Shown here: positions 46,701 through 54,321 of the stretch, piece after piece | Layout: each line of letters starts with the position of its first letter | How positions within the stretch are numbered: position 1 is the stretch's first letter | Assembly: GCA_028736075.1 (NCBI GenBank) | Contig: CP117875.1 | Location: forward strand, 3,906,001-3,970,000 | DNA from: Chryseobacterium sp. KACC 21268 | Lineage (GTDB): Bacteria; Bacteroidota; Bacteroidia; Flavobacteriales; Weeksellaceae | Direction: 5' to 3' | Length of the DNA stretch: 64,000 nt | The notes under the pieces: model-generated | Databases searched by the model: none | What the model saw: the letters and a program-made list of their open reading frames with translations, nothing else | Told to the model about the DNA's origin: nothing | Translations under genes and position numbers: made by a program

Positions 46701-48167
46701 TTAATTTAATGGTAATGTGAAATAAAATGTAGAACCTTCCTCTACCACACTGGATAATCCAATTGTTCCATCGTGCTGCTTGATGATCTCCGAACAGATG
46801 TAAAGACCAATTCCCATTCCCTGGAATTGCAGGGAAGACTCTTCCACACGGTAAAATTTCTTAAAAACAGCATCCTGTTTGAAATCTGGAATGCCGATCC
46901 CGAAGTCTGTCACGCTGACTCTCACTTGCGTCTCATCTACAAACGTTGTGACAATCACCTGGTTGTTTTCTGGCGAATATTTGATAGCATTGGTCAAAAA
47001 ATTAATTAAAACCTGCTCAATTCTTATCTCATCAAAAGGAATTTCGATGTCTGGAATGAAACCGTGTCTGCTAATTTTGACTTTATCATCGTGTGTCTGG
47101 ATGATCGTATCAATTGCATTATTGATCACATTCTCCAGATTGCCTCGTTTTTTATTGATCTTCAGTTTTCCGTTATCGATCTTGGATACATCCAAAAGAT
47201 CGGTAATCAGGGTATTAAGTTTTTCAACTTGGGACAAAGCCTTTGTCACATAGCTGGCCTCCGCATTTTCTTCATTGGTTCTAAGTTTACGTTCCAACAG
47301 CTGCATATAAGCCTTGATACTTGTCAGCGGTGTCTTCAGCTCGTGGCTGGCGATACTTAGGAATTCATCTTTTTCTTTTTCAACTTTCTTTTGGTCGTCG
47401 ATATCCGTGAAAGTTCCCACCCAGTTTTTAATAGATTTTCCATCGAAAACCGGTGACATTCTCAATAGATGATATCGGAATTCTCCTGTTTTAATATTCT
47501 TGATCCTGATCTCTAATTGTAAAGCCCTTTTATTCTTTCTGCAACGTTCAAATTCCATCAGAATGCTGTGATCGTCTTGATGCGCAACGGGAAATACTTT
47601 TTCGGAAACCGAATATTCGTACCATTTGCTGTTTACAAAAGTCACTGCGCCGTCTGCATCCAAAGTGAAGGCGATCTGTGGCAACGCTTCCAACATCAGG
47701 TGGAAGTGGTCGATCTCAGATCGCATGGTCACTTGGGCTTCCCTTCTGCCTTGCACTTCCAACTCAAGACTTTGCTGGCTTCTGCGCATTGCAATATTAT
47801 TCTCCTGAAGATTGTAGAATGTTTTTACCTTGAGTAAAAGGATTTCCGGATCAATTGGTTTGGTCACGTAATCGATACCTCCAGATTCGTATCCACGGGT
47901 GATAAATTGTTTTTCTGTGTTGACGGCTGATAAAAATATGATGGGAATATCCTTGGTCTTGCTGTATCCGGCAAAAGATTCCGCCACTTCGAAGCCATCC
48001 ATTCCTGGCATCTGGACATCCAAAATAATCAACGCGTAATTATTTTTGAGTGCTTTGACCAACGCCTGTTCGCCAGATTCCGCCGTATCTACCTGAAAAT
48101 CTTTCGACTCCAGTAATTTTTTTAATGAATAAATATTGTTCTGATTATCATCGACAATTAAAATCAT
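46701..48167 (-). CDS. Soluble response regulator-PAS-histidine kinase
   Basis: 488 residues from the ATG at 48167 (MILIVDDNQNNIYSLKKLL). Order: receiver (1-120, LIILDVQMPGMDGFE), a short coiled coil, PAS (about 160-270, LEALPQIAFTLDADGAVTFV), HisKA with SIASHELKTPLTSIKAYM, ATPase with VTDFGIGIPDFKQDAVF and GMGIGLYICSEIIKQHDG. No membrane helix. The longest frame starts at 48212, but a TATTTTTG box at 48210-48217 overlaps it, and the later start gives the normal receiver N-terminus. It is the first gene of the six-gene operon. It may receive phosphate from the hybrid kinase and respond to a cytoplasmic PAS ligand; both points are inference. Confidence 0.92.
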   Translation of the reverse strand: MILIVDDNQNNIYSLKKLLESKDFQVDTAESGEQALVKALKNNYALIILDVQMPGMDGFEVAESFAGYSKTKDIPIIFLSAVNTEKQFITRGYESGGIDYVTKPIDPEILLLKVKTFYNLQENNIAMRRSQQSLELEVQGRREAQVTMRSEIDHFHLMLEALPQIAFTLDADGAVTFVNSKWYEYSVSEKVFPVAHQDDHSILMEFERCRKNKRALQLEIRIKNIKTGEFRYHLLRMSPVFDGKSIKNWVGTFTDIDDQKKVEKEKDEFLSIASHELKTPLTSIKAYMQLLERKLRTNEENAEASYVTKALSQVEKLNTLITDLLDVSKIDNGKLKINKKRGNLENVINNAIDTIIQTHDDKVKISRHGFIPDIEIPFDEIRIEQVLINFLTNAIKYSPENNQVIVTTFVDETQVRVSVTDFGIGIPDFKQDAVFKKFYRVEESSLQFQGMGIGLYICSEIIKQHDGTIGLSSVVEEGSTFYFTLPLN

Positions 48168-48209
48168 AATATATATTTGGTCTAATACCTGGTTTACATT
48201 CCTTAATTT

Positions 48210-48217
48210 CAAAAATA
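48210..48217 (-). promoter_or_regulatory. -7 box of the signalling operon
   Basis: TATTTTTG on the minus strand; the expected leader to the ATG at 48167 is about 37 bases. Confidence 0.55.
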
Positions 48218-48709
48218 CTCACATATTTTCAAAAAGCACGCCATTATCACAAGTATATTTAGGAAATAAATCATTTGAATAAAATTTTGATTATTCATAA
48301 TATATTATTATTTAATTATTATGAATCCTTTCACTGAATTGATATTGATATAAAAATAAAACACGTGAAAATAAAATTATAAATAATACAGTACTACCTA
48401 GTAAAACTTCACCAAGTTTCTAAATCAGCAATTTAGATTTCCCTACACATTGTATCATATAAAAAATTCCAAATCAAGATAAAAAATCACATTACTTCAT
48501 ATTAACAATAAAATATTTTTTCACTAATTTTAACACTTTAATAAAATCTTTCTACATAAACTTAATGTAGATTTTTATATTAAATATAATAACCAAAATT
48601 AATATCAAGCCATTTAAAATAGGTAGACAAATCTAGATATAAAATAAAATACCATCTTCTAACTAAAATATCAATAATTGTCAACCTAAGTTAAATTGAA
48701 TTCAAAAAA
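48218..48709. other. AT-rich divergent intergenic region
   Basis: About 490 bases with no coding frame. It holds a terminator-like hairpin at 48551-48576 reading to the right. No TAnnTTTG box for the rightward gene at 48710 could be found. Confidence 0.55.
48551..48576 (+). terminator. Orphan terminator-like hairpin
   Basis: Perfect seven-base-pair stem TCTACAT/ATGTAGA with a seven-base loop, then TTTTT. No plus-strand gene lies within 7.7 kb to the left, so it may end a small RNA or act in the leader of the gene at 48710. Confidence 0.45.
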
Positions 48710-49465
48710 ATGAAAAAGAAATACATTTTTATAATGCTCATTATTAATTCCTATGCGTTTGCACAAGTTGGAATTAATAATGATTCTCCAAAAAGTACAT
48801 TGGATATCACCGCAGCACGCCCAACTGGCACTTTAAATCCAGAAATCAAAGACGGTATTATCATCCCTAATATTGATAGAGCCAGAGCACAAGCCATAGG
48901 AAACAACAGCGCACCAGCTACCACACATTCGACTTTGATATACGTCAACAGTATTGCAACCGGAGCATCTGCACAATCTGCAATAAACATTGGTTCAACT
49001 GGATTTTATTATTTTGACACCACAGAACTTCCCGCACCTGGCGTTTGGATGCCTATCAAATCCTCTGTAAATCTTGATATTTATGGTGCTCAACTCAGAA
49101 TACCACCACATAATCAATTTATAGGTGATTTTATAAACCATACCAACGCAAGCTATGACAGTGATAATTGGTTTGTCATCTCAAAAAATTCTACCGTCTC
49201 CGCCAGCAACCAGCCCGCAAAGATGATTATTGTTTATGAATTCCAGGGCAATCCGTTCAATTTGACCAATCTTTATCCTCAGTTGACGGCAGGGAACAAC
49301 TCAAGTTTACCAGACGCTTATGTTGCGAATGTGATATCGATTACCAACAATGGAACTTCCGGAAGGACCAGATTAACTGTAGCTGTTGTGCGTATTGATA
49401 ACTTTGTAAACAGCTGGGCAGGTACATTCCTTCTGAACGTACTTCTAAGCCGAAGATTAAATTAG
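48710..49465 (+). CDS. Secreted protein of unknown function, VGIN-type N-terminus
   Basis: 251 residues. Signal peptide MKKKYIFIMLIINSYAFAQ is followed by VGINNDSPKSTLDITAARP, a motif that opens many Bacteroidota secreted and tail-fibre-like proteins (VGINTxxPxxTLDV). Residues 45-110 contain KDGIIIPNIDRARAQAIG and GSTGFYYFDTT, typical of that group. The remaining beta-rich part (about 115-251, QFIGDFINHTNASYDSDNWF to FLLNVLLSRRLN) is not one I recognise. There is no T9SS sorting domain at the C-terminus. The gene stands alone with its own terminator. Location is periplasmic or extracellular; function unknown. Confidence 0.75.
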   Translation: MKKKYIFIMLIINSYAFAQVGINNDSPKSTLDITAARPTGTLNPEIKDGIIIPNIDRARAQAIGNNSAPATTHSTLIYVNSIATGASAQSAINIGSTGFYYFDTTELPAPGVWMPIKSSVNLDIYGAQLRIPPHNQFIGDFINHTNASYDSDNWFVISKNSTVSASNQPAKMIIVYEFQGNPFNLTNLYPQLTAGNNSSLPDAYVANVISITNNGTSGRTRLTVAVVRIDNFVNSWAGTFLLNVLLSRRLN

Positions 49466-49485
49466 AAAATATAAGATCTGAAAAT

Positions 49486-49518
49486 AAAAAACCTTAAGCA
49501 AATTGCTTAAGGTTTTTT
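49486..49518 (+). terminator. Intrinsic terminator
   Basis: Inverted repeat around ACCTTAAGCAA/TTGCTTAAGGT with A and T runs on either side, 20 bases after the stop at 49465. Confidence 0.85.
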
Positions 49519-49542
49519 TTGATGAATAATGAAAATCATCTG

Positions 49543-49616
49543 CGATCCGGACGGGACTCGAACCCGCGACCTCCGCCGTGACAGGGCGGCATTCTAACCA
49601 GCTGAACTACCGGATC
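49543..49616 (-). tRNA. tRNA-Asp (anticodon GTC)
   Basis: 74 bases, acceptor stem GATCCGG/CCGGATC, D-loop AGTTCAGCTGGTTAGAA, anticodon loop CCTGTCACG with GTC, and T-loop GGTTCGAGTCC. The discriminator base is G and CCA is not encoded. The mature sequence is the same as that of the gene at 49650-49723. Confidence 0.96.
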
Positions 49617-49649
49617 AATTTTTTGAAAAGTAATTGATAAAACTTTATG

Positions 49650-49723
49650 CGATCCGGACGGGACTCGAACCCGCGACCTCCGCCGTGACAGGGCGGCATT
49701 CTAACCAGCTGAACTACCGGATC
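49650..49723 (-). tRNA. tRNA-Asp (anticodon GTC), second copy
   Basis: Identical in all 74 bases to the gene at 49543-49616 and separated from it by 33 bases. It lies upstream in the direction of transcription, so the two are probably made as one precursor. Confidence 0.96.
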
Positions 49724-49814
49724 TCTTGCCCAATAAACTAAGAAAACTATCGTCGTTTATTGTGGTTGCAAAAATACAACAATAATCTAATCCTGCAAAT
49801 TAATTTCAAAAAAA

Positions 49815-49839
49815 AACACCTTCCACAGGGAAAGGTGTT
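49815..49839 (-). terminator. Intrinsic terminator of trxA
   Basis: AACACCTT/AAGGTGTT stem (extended by two pairs past a bulge) followed by T residues on the minus strand, 23 bases after the thioredoxin stop. Confidence 0.82.
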
Positions 49840-49861
49840 CATTTTCAATTATATTAATTTC

Positions 49862-50179
49862 TTATAAGAAGGCATTCAGCTTCTCAGCGATCACCTCTTT
49901 TGGTGCAACACCTACGATTTTATCTACCACTTCTCCGTTTTTAAAGATTAAAACTGTAGGAATATTTCTAATTCCGTAATCTACAGAGATCTGCTGATTG
50001 TTATCAACATCTACTTTTCCTACTAGAGCTCTACCTTCAAAGTCATTTGCTACCTCTTCGATGATCGGGCCAAGCATTCTACAAGGTCCACACCAAGCTG
50101 CCCAAAAGTCAACTAAAACTGGTTTATCTGAATTTAATACTGTTTCCTGAAAGGACTGATCTGTGATTTCTACTGCCAT
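49862..50179 (-). CDS. trxA: Thioredoxin
   Basis: 105 residues, a single thioredoxin domain. The active site is Cys30-Gly-Pro-Cys33 in FWAAWCGPCRMLGP, the cis-proline is in GIRNIPTVLIFKNGEVV, and the length is typical of TrxA. No signal peptide, so it reduces disulfides in the cytoplasm. A TAATTTTG box at 50209-50216 lies about 30 bases upstream of the ATG, and the gene has its own terminator. It is next to a cysteine desulfurase, both dealing with thiols, though the promoter between them suggests separate units. Confidence 0.97.
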   Translation of the reverse strand: MAVEITDQSFQETVLNSDKPVLVDFWAAWCGPCRMLGPIIEEVANDFEGRALVGKVDVDNNQQISVDYGIRNIPTVLIFKNGEVVDKIVGVAPKEVIAEKLNAFL

Positions 50180-50208
50180 GATTTCTTTTTCTTTGTTAAT
50201 TTGTAATA

Positions 50209-50216
50209 CAAAATTA
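50209..50216 (-). promoter_or_regulatory. -7 box of the trxA promoter
   Basis: TAATTTTG on the minus strand; the expected leader is about 24 bases. Confidence 0.58.
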
Positions 50217-50245
50217 CAAAATTTATATTCTATTTTTTCTGTTGA

Positions 50246-51418
50246 TTATCTATGTAAACTATCGGCTTTTTCTATAACGAACTGGTTGCCTATTTCCTCC
50301 AAAGCTGCCACCAAAGCATCAATATCCGATTTTTTAGTATAATGACTGAAGGAGACTCTTAATGGTGTTTTATTATCCAGATCGTCTTCTGACAACACGG
50401 ACATTAAAACCATTGACGGTTTGGAAGCTCCGGAACTGCAAGCACTTCCTTGAGAAATAGCAATACCTTTCATATCTAATTGTAAACCAATTAAAGGATT
50501 TTTGTATGGAAGCAAAACATTAAGAACCGTGTAGAGACTTTCATCGCCTGCACTTCGGCCATTGAATTTAATTCCGGATATTTTCTCTGTTAATTGTTGG
50601 ATTGTGTAATGTTTGATGTCGAGAATATGATTTTTATATTCCTCCATTTTATCCTGAGAAATTTCCCAAGCTTTGCCTAAACCTGCAATTCCAGTCACGT
50701 TTTCTGTACCAGCCCTCAAACTTCTTTCTTGCGGACCACCAGTGATAATCCCTTTCAACCCTGAAGATTTTCTTACAAATGCAAAGCCAGCGCCCTTTGG
50801 ACCGTGGAATTTGTGCGCGCTGCAAGACGCAAAATCAACCGGAATTTTAGAAAAATCCAAATCGAGATGCGCCATTGTCTGAACGGTGTCCGAATGGAAA
50901 AGTGTATTGTTTTCTTTGCAAAGATGCGCTACTTTTTCGATGTCGAGAAGATTTCCGATCTCGTTGTTGGCGTGCATCAATGTGACCAAGGTTTTCTTGT
51001 CTGATGATTTTAACGCTTCTTCTAATTTGTTTAAATCAAAATCGCCGTTGGAATCTGGTCTTAGATAAACCAATTCCACGCCTTTCAATTTTTTCATTTC
51101 GAGGCAGGTTTCGGCAACACATTTGTGCTCCAAAGCAGAAGTGATGATTCTTTCCACGCCAAGATAATTGACCGCGGATTTGATGATCATATTGTTGGAT
51201 TCCGTTCCACAAGAGGTGAAAACGATTTCTCCAGGTGTGACTTTCAAAGAATCTGCGATCTTTCGCCTTACTTCCTCCAAAATGGTTTTGGCCTCCTGTC
51301 CCAGACTGTGCGTGGACGACGGATTGCCATAATTGAATCTTAAAACATTCACCATACAGTCTATGACCTCATCGTCGAGAGGCGTAGTTGCAGCATTATC
51401 CAGATAAATTCTTTCCAT
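50246..51418 (-). CDS. Cysteine desulfurase (IscS/NifS type)
   Basis: 390 residues, a class V aminotransferase-fold PLP enzyme that takes sulfur from cysteine for iron-sulfur clusters and tRNA thiolation. It starts MERIYLDNAATTPLDDEV. The PLP lysine is in CSAHKFHGPKGAGFAFV, the aspartate region is LFHSDTVQTMAHLDLDF, and the persulfide cysteine is in SQGSACSSGASKPS, the short-loop form of IscS/NifS enzymes. No scaffold (IscU, SufU) or ferredoxin gene adjoins it, so the exact sulfur acceptor is open. It begins 51 bases after the HAD phosphatase gene and could be the tail of that operon. Confidence 0.93.
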   Translation of the reverse strand: MERIYLDNAATTPLDDEVIDCMVNVLRFNYGNPSSTHSLGQEAKTILEEVRRKIADSLKVTPGEIVFTSCGTESNNMIIKSAVNYLGVERIITSALEHKCVAETCLEMKKLKGVELVYLRPDSNGDFDLNKLEEALKSSDKKTLVTLMHANNEIGNLLDIEKVAHLCKENNTLFHSDTVQTMAHLDLDFSKIPVDFASCSAHKFHGPKGAGFAFVRKSSGLKGIITGGPQERSLRAGTENVTGIAGLGKAWEISQDKMEEYKNHILDIKHYTIQQLTEKISGIKFNGRSAGDESLYTVLNVLLPYKNPLIGLQLDMKGIAISQGSACSSGASKPSMVLMSVLSEDDLDNKTPLRVSFSHYTKKSDIDALVAALEEIGNQFVIEKADSLHR

Positions 51419-51469
51419 TTTAAATTTAGATTTGAAAGCCGTAAAAGCTCGAAAAATTAAGGTACTAAA

Positions 51470-52057
51470 TTAGTGAAAAAATCGGTAATGCGATTCATTG
51501 GCAAACTTAAACATTGGTTTGTCCCCAGAAGTGTCTCCGAAAGCTATAATCTTGTCGAATTTCTTATCGCCAAGTTCTGCTTCTATTCTGCAGACTTTTT
51601 CGTCTTTATTACAATTTTTACCGACGAACTTTCCTGTAAAAATATCATCTTTGAACTCTGCTTTTGTAGCCAGCAAAGTCATATCAAATTTTTCCGCAAA
51701 TGGTTTTACCCAAATATCCAAAGACGCTGAAACGATGTACGATTCTGTATTTTCTCTGTTGATATTATTAATGAAATCCAAAGCATTTTCTCTGAACAAA
51801 CTTGGATAATTCTCCTCGAAGAACAGTTTTGCTTTTTTCTCGATCTGATATTTGGATTCTCCTTTTAAAATCGATGAAATAAAACTTTTTTTCACAGCTT
51901 CTGCGCTGGCCAATTTTAACTTTAATAAAATAAAAAGCGGAACGTGTTTTAGAAATTGAAACGAATATTTGGCAGGATTATAAAACTTCAAAAACAAAAA
52001 CATCGTGTCTTTGTAAGTGAGCGTTCCATCGAAGTCGAATAGATATAGTTTTTTCAT
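51470..52057 (-). CDS. HAD-IB family phosphatase, likely part of the arabinofuranose-donor cassette
   Basis: 195 residues. Motif I is LFDFDGTLTYKD with the nucleophile Asp8 and general acid Asp10; motif II is the serine of YIVSASLDIWVKPF; motif IV is IAFGDTSGDKPMF. A hydrophobic helix (FLKHVPLFILLKLKLAS) in the cap region suggests membrane contact. By place it follows UbiA-like, DprE1-like and DprE2-like genes. In mycobacteria the decaprenyl-phosphoribose 5-phosphate intermediate must be dephosphorylated; this enzyme is a plausible candidate for that step. Simple repeats lie directly before its start codon. The substrate is inferred from context only. Confidence 0.82.
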   Translation of the reverse strand: MKKLYLFDFDGTLTYKDTMFLFLKFYNPAKYSFQFLKHVPLFILLKLKLASAEAVKKSFISSILKGESKYQIEKKAKLFFEENYPSLFRENALDFINNINRENTESYIVSASLDIWVKPFAEKFDMTLLATKAEFKDDIFTGKFVGKNCNKDEKVCRIEAELGDKKFDKIIAFGDTSGDKPMFKFANESHYRFFH

Positions 52058-52067
52058 AAATAAAGTT

Positions 52068-52129
52068 GGAAGATGGAAGATGGAAGATGGATGTAAACTT
52101 CAATCATCCAACTTCTAACTTCCATCCTT
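52068..52129. repeat. GGAAGAT heptamer repeat with partial inverted copy
   Basis: Three perfect GGAAGAT units (52068-52088) then an imperfect inverted counterpart (CATCCAACTTCTAACTTCC). It lies between the DprE2-like and HAD genes, directly 5' of the HAD start codon. Confidence 0.7.
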
Positions 52130-52855
52130 CTAAAGTTTTAACTTCTTAAAAATAAACTCAGGAATGTTTCTGATAATAAACATTACAATCGCCCAAATTG
52201 GCAAAACGTATGCGACGTCTTTTTTATTTTTGAAAGCTTTATAAATTCCTTCGGCTGCTTTTTTTGGACCAGCTGTCAAAGCAGGATTCAATGGTAAGCC
52301 TTCTGTCATTTTGGTATCCATAAAACCAGGTTTCACGGTCAACACGTGGACTTTTTTATCAAAAAGATAATTTCTGAGTCCGCTTAAATAAGCCGTCAAA
52401 GCTGCCTTTGCAGAACCATAAATGAAATTGCTTTGTCTTCCTCTTTCGCCTGCGACAGATGAGAGCACAATCATAGTTCCGCTTCTTTTGGATTCCATTC
52501 TTTTGGCGAAGAAGTTGAGGACAGGAACTAATTTCGCATAATTCACATCAATGATTCTTTCAGTATTTTCATCATCGTAAAGTCCTTCTTCCGTTCCCAG
52601 ACCAAGATAGCCAGTCGCGCAAAACAGAACATCAGAATTGATATTTTCCAGAGTTTTATAATCGATGTCGTTCATCAGATCCAAAGGAATGATCTCAGAA
52701 TGCTGAAAAAACTTTACCTGAATATGTCCAGCGAATTTCTCTGTCGTTTCCGGATTGGAACTTAGGAGATAAATGGTCTGAAATTTTTCGCCTTTCGCCA
52801 AACATTCTTCTACAAATGCCTGTGCAACTTCGGAATTGGAACCTAATATTATCAT
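52130..52855 (-). CDS. SDR oxidoreductase, DprE2-like (keto-arabinose reductase)
   Basis: 241 residues, short-chain dehydrogenase. The NAD(P) site is at the very N-terminus (MIILGSNSEVAQAF), the catalytic serine is in IVLSSVAGERGRQSNFI, and the YxxxK motif is YGSAKAALTAYL. The stretch SSVAGERGRQSNFIYGSAKA closely resembles mycobacterial DprE2, which reduces the 2-keto intermediate made by DprE1 to decaprenyl-phospho-arabinose. A C-terminal hydrophobic segment (VLPIWAIVMFIIRNIPEFIF) suggests membrane attachment, fitting a lipid-linked substrate. The DprE1-like gene lies 74 bases upstream. Function is inferred from similarity plus context; confidence in SDR membership is higher than in the exact reaction. 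Confidence 0.88.
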   Translation of the reverse strand: MIILGSNSEVAQAFVEECLAKGEKFQTIYLLSSNPETTEKFAGHIQVKFFQHSEIIPLDLMNDIDYKTLENINSDVLFCATGYLGLGTEEGLYDDENTERIIDVNYAKLVPVLNFFAKRMESKRSGTMIVLSSVAGERGRQSNFIYGSAKAALTAYLSGLRNYLFDKKVHVLTVKPGFMDTKMTEGLPLNPALTAGPKKAAEGIYKAFKNKKDVAYVLPIWAIVMFIIRNIPEFIFKKLKL

Positions 52856-52862
52856 AGTAATT

Positions 52863-52937
52863 AGTTGTCGGTTGTTAGTTGTTAGTTGCTGGTAGAGAAT
52901 AGATGTCTATCAACCATCAACAAAAACTATCAACCAT
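52863..52937. repeat. GTTAGTT-type simple repeat with inverted counterpart
   Basis: GTTGTTAGTTGTTAGTTGC on one side and CAACCATCAACAAAAACTATCAACC on the other form an imperfect inverted repeat that fills the gap between the DprE1-like and DprE2-like genes. Confidence 0.6.
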
Positions 52938-54246
52938 TATTAATAATTCTTTTATGCTGAAGTGAAACAAACTTCGAGGAATCAACGTTTTGAAGATAAT
53001 TGGTGAGCGATGAACGACTCATACTGTCTTTGGTCAAATAAATACGTCCACCGAAATTCTCTACAATTGTATCGAGTTGGTCAACCAACTTTCGAAGTCC
53101 TTTGTTTACTTTAAAGTCCAAAGCCAAAGTGTAACCTTCGACTGGAAAAGAATTGTAAGCTTGTGGATTATTTTTTCCGAACAACTTTAGAACTGCTAAG
53201 AAAGACCCATTTCCACTTTTTGCAATGGTATCTAGAATTTGTCGCATTCCTTCTTTTCCATTTTCTTTCGGGATGACCATTTGATATTGGATAAATCCAC
53301 TTTTTCCGTAGATCTTGTTCCAATCATTGATGACATCCAATGGATAGAAAAACGTTTCGTAGTCGATGAAATTATTGAGTTGCTTCTTCGTCTGCTTGTT
53401 GTAATAAAGGAAATTGAAAATCTTAATACTCAAAGAATTTAAAACGAATCCCGGAAAATAAAAAGGAATCTTCGGCTTTGGTTTCTCTTTCAGCTTCAAA
53501 GTTTTCTTTTGAAGGTTAACAGGTAATTCGGCTTTCAAAGCGTGTTCGCCTCTCATCAAAATTGAACGACCTAGATTTTTTCCTTTCTGAAAGCAATCGA
53601 TCCAGGCGACATTGTAGGTCCAATCTTCACTTTCGTCGAACAATCGGAAAACCTCATCCAGATTTTCAGCTTTGATGCTCTCTTGCTTGATGTAAGCAGA
53701 TTCTATATTTTTCAGTTTGAATTTGGCTGAGAGAATGATTCCCGTGAGTCCCATTCCGCCGATCGTCGCCCAGAATTTGTCAGCATTTTCTTCGCGTGAG
53801 CAAATCAGGACTTCAGAATTTTCGTCTATTAATTTAAATTCAATGACGTATTCTGAAAAGCAACCTTCTGCGTGGTGGTTTTTCCCGTGCACATCGGATG
53901 CGATTGCGCCTCCAACGGAAATATATTTGGTTCCAGGCGTCACGTAAAGAAAGTAACCCTGCGGAACAGAAATGTCCAAAACTTCTGACAACAAAACGCC
54001 CGCTTCACATTCTATAACGCCATTGAGTCTGTCAAAAGAAATAAATTTATTAAGTCTTTTGGTTGAGAAAATATGCTCGCCAAGGGAAGCATCGCCGTAG
54101 CAACGTCCGTTTCCTCTTGCGATGACTTCGTTGTGGTCTTTTACAAATTGTTTGATCTTCGAAACAGAATCTTCCGACTTCATCTCCTTCTCTACCACGG
54201 GGAAATTTCCCCAATTGGTTACTTTTTGAATAAAATTCGGTTTCAT
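52930..54246 (-). CDS. FAD-linked oxidase, DprE1-like (decaprenylphosphoryl-ribose oxidase)
   Basis: 438 residues of the vanillyl-alcohol-oxidase FAD family. FAD-binding segments are VIARGNGRCYGDASLGEHIF and VGGAIASDVHGKNHHAEGCF, the latter almost the same as the mycobacterial DprE1 motif. The C-terminal substrate part has FLAVLKLFGKNNPQ and IYLTKDSMSR, with Lys406 matching catalytic Lys418. DprE1 oxidises the ribose C2 of polyprenyl-phospho-ribose. At the place of the mycobacterial benzothiazinone-binding Cys387 this protein has Ala375 (GYTLALDFKV); the spacing to the lysine is 31 residues in both. It lies between the UbiA-like and DprE2-like genes. No membrane helix is seen. Confidence 0.9.
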   Translation of the reverse strand: MKPNFIQKVTNWGNFPVVEKEMKSEDSVSKIKQFVKDHNEVIARGNGRCYGDASLGEHIFSTKRLNKFISFDRLNGVIECEAGVLLSEVLDISVPQGYFLYVTPGTKYISVGGAIASDVHGKNHHAEGCFSEYVIEFKLIDENSEVLICSREENADKFWATIGGMGLTGIILSAKFKLKNIESAYIKQESIKAENLDEVFRLFDESEDWTYNVAWIDCFQKGKNLGRSILMRGEHALKAELPVNLQKKTLKLKEKPKPKIPFYFPGFVLNSLSIKIFNFLYYNKQTKKQLNNFIDYETFFYPLDVINDWNKIYGKSGFIQYQMVIPKENGKEGMRQILDTIAKSGNGSFLAVLKLFGKNNPQAYNSFPVEGYTLALDFKVNKGLRKLVDQLDTIVENFGGRIYLTKDSMSRSSLTNYLQNVDSSKFVSLQHKRIINNG

Positions 54247-54321
54247 CTTTTATTAGTTTTAAAAGTCACACTTGATCTCCATAATGTCTTCATCATTGTT
54301 TTATGTTTTTAATACTTTTGA

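Noticed and set aside
48359-48372. CACGTG-centred half-match to parS in the gap before the secreted protein gene
   Set aside because: Only one half (TTTTCACGTG) resembles the consensus; the other half is TTTT instead of AAAC.
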